A stretch of DNA of 64,000 nt, taken from positions 2,870,001-2,934,000 of the forward strand of contig NZ_CP049258.1 of NCBI RefSeq assembly GCF_011046735.1. The letters are read 5' to 3'. The notes beneath the pieces are model-generated. The model saw only the letters and a program-made list of their open reading frames with translations. It was not told the DNA's origin and made no database searches. The position numbers were made by a program, and so were the translations under genes. Shown piece by piece: positions 20,402 through 27,488 of this stretch. The stretch comes from Nordella sp. HKS 07. GTDB taxonomy: Bacteria > Pseudomonadota > Alphaproteobacteria > Rhizobiales > Aestuariivirgaceae. Positions within the stretch are counted from its first letter, which is position 1, and each line of letters starts with the position of its first letter.

Positions 20402-20800
20402 ATGATCGGACTTGTTCTGGTCACCCATGGACGGCTGGCGGAGGAATTCCGGTCTGCGTTGGAGCATGTGGTCGGCCCCCAGGAACATCTGGTCACCGTA
20501 TCGATCGGTCCCGATGACGAACTCGAGAAGCGGCGCGCCGATATCATGGCCGCCATCCAGACGGCGGATACGGGAAAGGGCGTCATCGTGCTGACCGACA
20601 TGTTCGGCGGCACACCCTGCAACCTCGCCATCTCGCTGCTCGAGAATGGCCGCGTCGAGGTGCTGGCCGGTGTGAATCTGCCGATGCTGGTGAAGCTTGC
20701 CCGCATTCGCGACGATTCCAGCCTCGAGACCGCCGTGGTCAAGGCGCAGGAGGCTGGACGCAAATATATCAATATCGCCAGCCAGATTCTGAGCGGTTAG
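20402..20800 (+). CDS. PTS IIA component, mannose/fructose (EIIA-Man) type
   Basis: This is a phosphocarrier of the regulatory PTS, 132 residues. It shows the EIIA-Man fold start IGLVLVTHGRLAEEF with active-site His9, then VVGPQEHLVTVSIGPDD and GVIVLTDMFGGTPCNLAIS. Its stop is directly followed by the ATG of HPr (no gap). In Hyphomicrobiales this protein (often called ManX or EIIA-Man) takes phosphate from HPr without feeding a transporter; its regulatory target is not shown by the sequence. Confidence 0.93.
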   Translation: MIGLVLVTHGRLAEEFRSALEHVVGPQEHLVTVSIGPDDELEKRRADIMAAIQTADTGKGVIVLTDMFGGTPCNLAISLLENGRVEVLAGVNLPMLVKLARIRDDSSLETAVVKAQEAGRKYINIASQILSG

Positions 20801-21076
20801 ATGGTCGAGCCCCACACCCGAAATTTCATGATCGTCAACAGCCGCGGCCTTCATGCGCGGGCGTCGGCCAAATTTGTGAAATGCGCCGAGCAGTTCGACG
20901 CCGATATCCAGGTCAGCCGCGACAGCCAGACCGTTCCCGGCACCTCGATCATGGGGCTGATGATGCTGGCCGCCACCCCGGGTTCCTCCATCCAGGTCAC
21001 CGCCGCGGGGCCCCAGGCGCTGGCCGCTCTGGAGGCGCTCGGCACCCTGATCGCCGAAAAATTCGGCGAGGAATGA
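20801..21076 (+). CDS. ptsH: Phosphocarrier protein HPr
   Basis: HPr is the central phosphate shuttle between enzyme I and EIIA proteins. The 91-residue protein has the active-site His18 in VNSRGLHARASAKFV and the regulatory serine region PGTSIMGLMML (Ser49), the expected target of the HPr kinase two genes upstream. Enzyme I (PtsP) is not in the window. The TGA stop lies within the first bases of the palindrome that precedes ahcY. Confidence 0.95.
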   Translation: MVEPHTRNFMIVNSRGLHARASAKFVKCAEQFDADIQVSRDSQTVPGTSIMGLMMLAATPGSSIQVTAAGPQALAALEALGTLIAEKFGEE

Positions 21077-21096
21077 TATAAAGATTTCTTTATGTC
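21075..21096. promoter_or_regulatory. Palindrome upstream of ahcY, possible SahR/SamR-type operator
   Basis: GATATAAAGA-TT-TCTTTATGTC is an inverted repeat with nine of ten positions paired (21075-21084 and 21087-21096). It lies just upstream of the probable -35 element of ahcY. From memory, ArsR-type regulators of the methionine cycle (SahR/SamR) in Proteobacteria bind AT-rich palindromes with ATAAAGA half-sites in front of ahcY and met genes; this match is a suggestion, not a verified assignment. Confidence 0.5.
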
Positions 21097-21097
21097 C

Positions 21098-21126
21098 TTG
21101 TGGACATGCCGGGTCGCCCCTGCTAT
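21098..21126 (+). promoter_or_regulatory. Probable ahcY promoter
   Basis: TTGTGG (21098-21103) and TGCTAT (21121-21126) are separated by 17 bases, close to the alphaproteobacterial housekeeping pattern. The palindrome at 21075-21096 ends one base upstream of the -35, a position suited to regulation. Confidence 0.45.
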
Positions 21127-21162
21127 AGGGGCGCCATTCCAATAACGATGCAGGGTTTGAAC

Positions 21163-22566
21163 ATGGCGAGCTCCAAGGACTTTCACGTTGCCGATCTCGG
21201 CCTGGCCGACTGGGGCCGCAAAGAGATCGAGATGGCCGAGGTCGAGATGCCGGGCCTGATGGCGACCCGCGAGGAGCTGGGGCCCAAGCAGCCGCTGAAG
21301 GGCGCGCGCATTTCGGGCTCGCTCCACATGACCATTCAGACCGCCGTGCTCATCGAGACGCTCGTGGCGCTCGGCGCCGAGGTCCGCTGGGCCTCCTGCA
21401 ACATCTACTCGACCCAGGATCATGCCGCCGCCGCGATCGCCAAGCGCGGCATCCCCGTCTTCGCCTTCAAGGGCGAGAGCCTCAAGGAATACTGGGAATA
21501 CACCGGTCGCATCTTCGACTGGCCGGGCGAGCCCGCCAATATGATCCTCGACGATGGCGGCGACGCCACGCTGTTCATTCTCCTGGGCTCCAAGGCGGAG
21601 ACGGATCCCTCCCTCATCGCCAACCCGAAGAACGAGGAAGAGGAGTGCCTCTTCGCCGAGATCAAGAAGCGCCTCGCCTCGAGCCCCGGCTGGTTCTCCA
21701 AGATCAAGGCCTCGATCAAGGGCGTCTCGGAAGAAACGACCACCGGCGTTCATCGTCTTTATGATCTCCAGAAGAAGGGGGAGCTTCCCTTCCCGGCGAT
21801 CAACGTCAATGACAGCGTCACCAAGTCGAAGTTCGACAACAAATATGGCTGCCGCGAATCGCTCGTCGACGCGATCCGCCGCGGCACCGACGTGATGATG
21901 GCCGGCAAGGTCGCCGTCGTCTGCGGTTATGGCGATGTCGGCAAGGGCTCGGCCCAGTCGCTGAAGGGCTCCGGCGCCCGCGTCGTCGTCACCGAGATCG
22001 ACCCGATCTGCGCGCTGCAGGCCGCGATGGACGGCTTTGCCGTGTCGACCATCGAGGACGCACTGCCGACCGCCGACATCTTCGTGACCGCGACCGGCAA
22101 CAAGGACGTCATCACCGTCGATCACATGCGCCAGATGAAGGACATGGCGATCGTCTGCAACATCGGCCATTTCGACAACGAGATTCAGGTCGCCGATCTC
22201 AAGAACTACCAGTGGACCAACATCAAGCCGCAGGTCGACATGATCCATTTCCCCAAAGGGAACCGGATCATCCTCCTGTCGCAGGGCCGCCTGGTCAATC
22301 TCGGCAATGCCACCGGTCATCCGAGCTTCGTGATGTCGGCGTCCTTCACCAACCAGACGCTGGCCCAGGTCGAGCTCTTCGCCAATGCCGGCAATGGCAA
22401 ATATAAGAACGAGGTCTATGTCCTGCCCAAGGCGCTGGACGAGAAGGTCGCCCGTCTCCACCTCGCCAAGCTTGGGGTCAAGCTGACCGAGCTCAAGGAA
22501 GAGCAGGCGGCCTATATCGGCGTCACCAAGCAGGGACCCTACAAGCCCGACTACTACCGCTATTAA
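21163..22566 (+). CDS. ahcY: S-adenosylhomocysteinase
   Basis: It hydrolyses S-adenosylhomocysteine to adenosine and homocysteine with bound NAD, keeping methylation reactions running. The protein has 467 residues from ATG 21163 ([21 protein letters not shown]). An ATG at 21148 would add five residues and is less likely by comparison with the family. Signatures are [14 protein letters not shown], the NAD site [17 protein letters not shown] and the C-terminal KPDYYRY that closes over the cofactor. A strong stem-loop follows at 22619-22651. Confidence 0.97.
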   Translation: MASSKDFHVADLGLADWGRKEIEMAEVEMPGLMATREELGPKQPLKGARISGSLHMTIQTAVLIETLVALGAEVRWASCNIYSTQDHAAAAIAKRGIPVFAFKGESLKEYWEYTGRIFDWPGEPANMILDDGGDATLFILLGSKAETDPSLIANPKNEEEECLFAEIKKRLASSPGWFSKIKASIKGVSEETTTGVHRLYDLQKKGELPFPAINVNDSVTKSKFDNKYGCRESLVDAIRRGTDVMMAGKVAVVCGYGDVGKGSAQSLKGSGARVVVTEIDPICALQAAMDGFAVSTIEDALPTADIFVTATGNKDVITVDHMRQMKDMAIVCNIGHFDNEIQVADLKNYQWTNIKPQVDMIHFPKGNRIILLSQGRLVNLGNATGHPSFVMSASFTNQTLAQVELFANAGNGKYKNEVYVLPKALDEKVARLHLAKLGVKLTELKEEQAAYIGVTKQGPYKPDYYRY

Positions 22567-22618
22567 GTTCGCGGTGCCGGGATTCCGGTGCCGCATGTTT
22601 GCTTGTATATCTGCCTGT

Positions 22619-22651
22619 CAGCGGGCGGCCGGTGATTCGGCCCGCCCGCTG
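22619..22651. terminator. Stem-loop after ahcY, possible terminator
   Basis: CAGCGGGCGG (22619-22628) pairs perfectly with CCGCCCGCTG (22642-22651) around a 13-base loop. No run of T follows, so it may act as an intrinsic terminator only weakly, or as an mRNA 3' stabiliser, between ahcY and divL. Confidence 0.45.
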
Positions 22652-22729
22652 AGATGTTAGTGGGCATGCGTCACAGAGCGGGTTGGCGGACGGGCCCGAC
22701 CCTACCCAAGAGGATAATCGGAAGAAACG

Positions 22730-25225
22730 ATGCGGATAGATGCTGCCTCCACATCCGGGTTTGCCTGCAATTGGGCAACGGGGTTTGTGGTCCTGGCTTT
22801 GTCTGCCGCGCCGGCTCATGCCGAAGAGATCCTGGGCAGCCAGCTCGTCACGAGCTTTGCCGATGATCCGCTGACCTTCACCGCTATCTTCGCCGCGGTG
22901 GCGGTGTTCTTCTGGGCGTTCTTCGTCATCCGCAAGCTCGTCCGCGAGGAGCAGGCGGCGGAGCGGCGCGCCCGCGAGCTCGAAAGCGAGCTCAATGAGA
23001 GCCAGGCGATACTCACGGCCGAGCCCACCATCCTCGTGATCTGGCATGGCCGCGACGGAGCGCCCAACAAGATCGCAGGCGACATGAAGGGCGTTGTGAA
23101 GGTGCCCACCGACGCCGATGCCCTTCTCGATTTTCGCTCCTGGCTCGATTCCGAATCGGCCGACGCGCTCATCGCGGCAGTGACCGTGATGCGCGACCAG
23201 GGCACGCCCTTCAATATCGGCATCCAGACCCTGGACGGCGAGTTGCTCGAGGCCGACGGCCGCACCGCCGGCGGCTCCACCACTTTGCGTCTGCGCCCGC
23301 TCTCCGGCGAGCGTCGCCAGCTTAGCGAATTCGCCTATGATGCGCGCCGTCTCGGCAAGCAGGTCGAGCGTCTGAGCGCCGTGCTCGATGCCGCGCCCTT
23401 TCCGATCTGGCTCAAGGACACCTCCGGCGAGACGATCTGGGTGAACGAGTCCTATATCAAGGCGGTCGAGGCGCCGGATGTCGACACCGTCATCGCCAAC
23501 CGCATCGAGATCGTCGATGATGCGAAGATCGAGCCGCCGCGCGAGGGCGCGCGCGCCGCCAGTCTCAGGGGCCGCAGCCATTCGGTCATCGCCGGTACCA
23601 AATGCGCGCTCGACGTGCACGAGATCAAGCTCGCCGACGGCTCCGCCCGCTTCGCCATCGACGTCACCGCCATCGAGACGGCGCGCAAGGAATTGAAGCG
23701 CCATATCCAGGGCCACGCCAACACGCTCGACAAGCTCGACACGGCGATCGCCATCTTCGGTCCTGATCAGCGCCTCAGATTCCACAATTCGGCCTATGCC
23801 GAGCTTTGGTCCCTCGACCCCGACTGGCTGGCGCATGGGCCGACCGACGGCGAAATCCTCGACCGCCTGCGCGAATTGCGCCGCCTGCCAGAACAAGCCA
23901 ACTACCGCGACTGGAAGGCCAAGCAATTGCAGGCCTATACGACGCTCGAGACACGCGAGAGCTGGTGGTATCTGCCGGATGGCCGTTCCTTGCGCGTCAT
24001 CTGCGAGCAGCACCCCTTCGGCGGCACCACCTATCTCTATGAGAATGCGACCAAGGAGATCCAGCTCGAAAGCCGCTATAACGAGTTGATCGACGTGCAG
24101 CGCGAGACGCTCGACAATTTGCACGAAGGCGTCGCTCTCTTCGGCACCGATGGCCGTCTCAAGCTGCATAATCCGGCCTTCGCCCGTTTCTGGTCGCTCG
24201 ATCCCGCTTTCCTCGACCGCCAGCCCCATATCGACCCGGTGATCGACCAGTGCCGCAAGCTCTTGGCCGACGACATCGTCTGGGACGAGCTCAAATACGG
24301 CATGACCAGCCTCGATACCGGCCGCAAGCCGCAAAAGGGCAGGTTGAACCGGCCCGACGGACTGGCGCTCGAATATGCTTTCGTGCCTTTGCCGGACGGC
24401 AACACGCTGCTCACTTATGTCGACGTGACGGATTCGTCGCGCATCGAGAATGCGCTGCGCGAGCGCGCCGAGGCCCTCGAGGCTGCCGACCGGCTGAAGA
24501 CCGGCTTCATGTCGAACGTCTCCTATGAATTGCGCACGCCGCTCACCAATATCCTGGGCTTCGCCGAAAGCCTGTCACTCGGCATCGCCGGCGAGCTCAA
24601 GCCCAAGCAGCAGGAATATCTGCGCGACATCCAGGATTCATCCCAGGACCTGCTCGTCATCATCGACGCCATTCTCGACCTGACGACCATCGACGCCGGG
24701 GCCATGGAGTTGAAGCTTTCCGAAATCGACGTCGTCGCCACCATGCAGGAATCGGGGGAAGCCCTCGGCCAGTGGATGACCAAGCGCGATCTGACCCTCA
24801 ATATCGAGGTCGCCGACGATGCCCAGCATTTCATCGGCGATCCCAAGCGCGTGGCGCAGATCCTGCATAATCTCCTGACCAATGCCATCGGCTTCTCCTC
24901 GCAGGGCGGCATCATCCGCATGGGGGCGGCGCATGACGGCGACGACATCCTGCTGTGGGTCGCCGACACCGGCCGCGGCATCGAACCCGAGTTCCAGAAG
25001 CGTGCCTTCGACCGCTTCCAGTCGAAACCCATGCCGGGCGGCCATCGCGGCCCTGGTCTCGGCCTCGCCATCGTCAAGAGCTTCGTGGAGCTGCATGGCG
25101 GAAGAGTCTCCTTGCGTTCCCAGGTCAACAAGGGCACGACCGTCATCTGCCGCTTCCCGATGCGTGGCCCCCACGCCCAGGACCGCGGTTCCCTTCAGGA
25201 GCACAGGCGCGTCGTCGCCGCCTAA
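22730..25225 (+). CDS. divL: DivL-type PAS pseudo-histidine kinase (tyrosine at the phospho-acceptor site)
   Basis: In alphaproteobacteria DivL links cell-pole signals (DivK, PleC/DivJ) to the CckA-CtrA cell-cycle relay. The 831-residue protein has an N-terminal hydrophobic stretch and a transmembrane helix (about 50-70, FTAIFAAVAVFFWAFFVI), a coiled segment, several PAS-like modules (about 85-590) and a kinase-like core. At the H-box the sequence is NVSYELRTPLTNILGF: Tyr599 replaces the phospho-accepting histidine, the defining feature of DivL. The ATPase domain looks complete (HNLLTNAIGFSSQGG, ADTGRGIEPEFQKRAFDRF, GPGLGLAIVKSFVELHGG). The position between ahcY and tsaE supports the assignment. 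Confidence 0.92.
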   Translation: MRIDAASTSGFACNWATGFVVLALSAAPAHAEEILGSQLVTSFADDPLTFTAIFAAVAVFFWAFFVIRKLVREEQAAERRARELESELNESQAILTAEPTILVIWHGRDGAPNKIAGDMKGVVKVPTDADALLDFRSWLDSESADALIAAVTVMRDQGTPFNIGIQTLDGELLEADGRTAGGSTTLRLRPLSGERRQLSEFAYDARRLGKQVERLSAVLDAAPFPIWLKDTSGETIWVNESYIKAVEAPDVDTVIANRIEIVDDAKIEPPREGARAASLRGRSHSVIAGTKCALDVHEIKLADGSARFAIDVTAIETARKELKRHIQGHANTLDKLDTAIAIFGPDQRLRFHNSAYAELWSLDPDWLAHGPTDGEILDRLRELRRLPEQANYRDWKAKQLQAYTTLETRESWWYLPDGRSLRVICEQHPFGGTTYLYENATKEIQLESRYNELIDVQRETLDNLHEGVALFGTDGRLKLHNPAFARFWSLDPAFLDRQPHIDPVIDQCRKLLADDIVWDELKYGMTSLDTGRKPQKGRLNRPDGLALEYAFVPLPDGNTLLTYVDVTDSSRIENALRERAEALEAADRLKTGFMSNVSYELRTPLTNILGFAESLSLGIAGELKPKQQEYLRDIQDSSQDLLVIIDAILDLTTIDAGAMELKLSEIDVVATMQESGEALGQWMTKRDLTLNIEVADDAQHFIGDPKRVAQILHNLLTNAIGFSSQGGIIRMGAAHDGDDILLWVADTGRGIEPEFQKRAFDRFQSKPMPGGHRGPGLGLAIVKSFVELHGGRVSLRSQVNKGTTVICRFPMRGPHAQDRGSLQEHRRVVAA

Positions 25226-25248
25226 AAGAGACCCACGATACGGACAGC

Positions 25249-26766
25249 ATGACCTCCCTGCACAGATCCCTGAAAAACGCCGAAGCGACCGCCGCCCTGG
25301 GCACCGAACTGGCCCTGATGGCCAAGGCCGGCAGCGTCATCTGCCTTCATGGCGACCTGGGGGCCGGCAAGACGACGCTGGCGCGCAGCTTCATCCAGGC
25401 GCTGGCCGGGGAGGAGATCGAGGTTCCCTCACCGACCTTCACATTGGTGCAGACCTATGATGCGACCCGAATCCCGGTCGCGCATGTCGACCTCTATCGA
25501 TTGGCATCGGCGGGGGAGCTCGACGAGCTCGGCCTCGATGAGCTGCTCAAGTCCCATCAGCTCATTGTCGAATGGCCGGAGCGTCTGGAGGGCAGCCTGC
25601 CGGCTGATCGCCTTGATGTCCGCCTGACCTCCAAGGGCAAGGCGCGCGAGGCCGAGCTTCAGGGGCATGGCGCCTGGGCGCTCGCTTTGCGGCGCCTCGC
25701 CGCCATTGCCGATTTCCTCAAGGACACCGACTGGGCCCGCGCCACTCGCCTGTTCCTCGAAGGCGATGCCTCGTTCCGGCGCTATGAACGCCTGATGCTC
25801 GACGGAAAGACCGCCGTTCTCATGGACATGGCGGAGCGCCCCGACGGTCCCGTCGTCAAGAACGGCAAGCCCTACAGCGCCATCGCCCATCTCGCCGAGA
25901 ACATCAATGCGGTGCTCGCGGTGAACAGTTTCCTGGTCGAGCGCGGCTACAGCGCGCCCCGCATCCTGGCGGCGCGCGCCAAGGAAGGGCTCGCCGTCAT
26001 CGAGGACATGGGCTCCGATGTCTATGGCCGGATGATGCTGCGCGGCGACGACATGACGGCGCCCCTCGACGAGGCGATGCGTCTCCTGGTCGACATGGCA
26101 CGCCGGGAATGGCCGGCCAAGGCGCCGATCCCGAACGACGACTGGCATCATGTGTCGGGCTACGACCGCGAGGCGATGACCATCGAGGTCGAGCTGATTC
26201 TCGATTGGTTCTGGCCCTTCGCCAAGGCCTCGACGCCATCCGACAAGGATCGCCGCGAATTCCTCGATATTTGGCACGAGCTCTTCGCGCTGAGCGACAC
26301 GGCGCAGCCGGTCTGGATCATGCGCGACTATCATTCTCCCAATCTCATGTGGCTGCCGGAGCGTTCCGGCATAAAACGCGTCGGTCTGATCGACACGCAG
26401 GACTGCGTGCTCGGCCATCCAGCTTTCGATCTGGCCTCGCTGCTCCAGGATGCCCGCGTCGATATCGACTTCACGCTCGCCGATGAGCTGCTCGATCGCT
26501 ATTGCGCGCTGCGCAAGGATGATCCGGGTTTCGACGAAGCCGGCTTCCGGTCGGCCTATGCCTTTTTCGGCGCCCAGCGCTCCTCGAAGATCCTCGGCAT
26601 TTTCGCCCGCCTCTTCAAGCGCGACGGCAAGCGCGGCTATCTGCGCCACATCCCGCGGGTGTCGCGCTATCTCGAACGCAATCTCGGCCATCCAAGGTTG
26701 GCGCGCCTGCGCCAATGGTACGACCGTCATCTGCCGCCGTCGCTCAGGGAATCGCTGCCGCAATGA
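25249..26766 (+). CDS. TsaE/AmgK fusion: t6A biosynthesis ATPase joined to an amino-sugar kinase
   Basis: The 505-residue protein joins two enzymes. Residues 1-150 are TsaE (YjeE), the ATPase of the tRNA threonylcarbamoyladenosine complex, with Walker A GDLGAGKTTLARSF and VPSPTFTLVQTYD, HVDLYRL and EWPERLEG. Residues 170-505 are an aminoglycoside-phosphotransferase-fold kinase with GDASFRRYERL, catalytic DYHSPNLMWLPER and metal site LIDTQDCVLGHPAFDLASL, as in AmgK, the anomeric kinase for N-acetylmuramate and N-acetylglucosamine. The start is ATG 25249, 23 bases after divL. Its stop overlaps the start of murU (ATGA), and AmgK and MurU act in successive steps of cell-wall sugar recycling. Confidence 0.9.
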   Translation: MTSLHRSLKNAEATAALGTELALMAKAGSVICLHGDLGAGKTTLARSFIQALAGEEIEVPSPTFTLVQTYDATRIPVAHVDLYRLASAGELDELGLDELLKSHQLIVEWPERLEGSLPADRLDVRLTSKGKAREAELQGHGAWALALRRLAAIADFLKDTDWARATRLFLEGDASFRRYERLMLDGKTAVLMDMAERPDGPVVKNGKPYSAIAHLAENINAVLAVNSFLVERGYSAPRILAARAKEGLAVIEDMGSDVYGRMMLRGDDMTAPLDEAMRLLVDMARREWPAKAPIPNDDWHHVSGYDREAMTIEVELILDWFWPFAKASTPSDKDRREFLDIWHELFALSDTAQPVWIMRDYHSPNLMWLPERSGIKRVGLIDTQDCVLGHPAFDLASLLQDARVDIDFTLADELLDRYCALRKDDPGFDEAGFRSAYAFFGAQRSSKILGIFARLFKRDGKRGYLRHIPRVSRYLERNLGHPRLARLRQWYDRHLPPSLRESLPQ

Positions 26767-27476
26767 CCGGTCTCGGACAGCGGGCGATGATCATGGCGGC
26801 GGGCTTGGGCCAGCGCATGCGCCCCTTGACCAATGGCAAGCCCAAGCCGTTGGTGGAAGTGGCGGGCACGCCCCTCATCGACTACGGCCTGTCGCGCCTG
26901 ACGGAGGCGGGCTGCGATTTCGCGGTCGTCAATGTCCATTATCTCGCCGATCAGATCGAGGCCTGGGCCAAGGCCAAGTCGTCGCCGCGCATCGTCGTGT
27001 CGGATGAGCGCCGGGAGCTTCTCGACACGGGCGGCGGCATCGTCAAGGCCCTGCCGCTCCTGGGTGAAGCGCCCTTCTTCGTGGTGAACAGCGACTCGAT
27101 CTGGATCGACCAGGAAAAGCCGGCACTCGCGCGCCTCAAGGAAGGCTGGGACGAAACCCGCATGGATTGCCTGCTTCTGCTCTGCCATCCGGCGCGCACC
27201 ATCGGCTATGACGGCCACGGCGATTTCAACCTGGAGGGTGATGGCCGCATCACGGGCAGGTCGGCAAAGGGCGCGGCGGGACTTGCCTATATCGGCGCCT
27301 ATCTTGTGCATCCGCGCCTCTTCGCCGATATAAGCGTGTCGAAATTCTCCGTGAACCTTCTGTGGGACAAGGCTATTGCGCAAGGACGCCTCTTCGGGAT
27401 CGAGCATCAGGGCCTGTGGCTGCATGTCGGCACGCCTGAGGCCATCCCTCTGGCCGAATGCGCGCTGCGCGCATGA
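26763..27476 (+). CDS. murU: N-acetylmuramate alpha-1-phosphate uridylyltransferase
   Basis: It makes UDP-MurNAc from MurNAc 1-phosphate in the recycling bypass that avoids de novo (fosfomycin-sensitive) synthesis. The 237-residue nucleotidyltransferase starts IMAAGLGQRMRPLTNGKPKPLVEV, the nucleotide-binding signature, and has VNSDSIWID with the metal-binding aspartates. It overlaps the kinase part of the TsaE/AmgK gene by four bases, and this pairing is what separates MurU from the many related sugar-nucleotide transferases. addB follows after 12 bases. Confidence 0.9.
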   Translation: MTGLGQRAMIMAAGLGQRMRPLTNGKPKPLVEVAGTPLIDYGLSRLTEAGCDFAVVNVHYLADQIEAWAKAKSSPRIVVSDERRELLDTGGGIVKALPLLGEAPFFVVNSDSIWIDQEKPALARLKEGWDETRMDCLLLLCHPARTIGYDGHGDFNLEGDGRITGRSAKGAAGLAYIGAYLVHPRLFADISVSKFSVNLLWDKAIAQGRLFGIEHQGLWLHVGTPEAIPLAECALRA

Positions 27477-27488
27477 TGAGGGCGCGGC

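Noticed and set aside
21097-21162. A SAH or SAM riboswitch before ahcY.
   Set aside because: The leader between the probable promoter and start is too short and shows no conserved riboswitch core; the palindrome upstream points to a protein operator.
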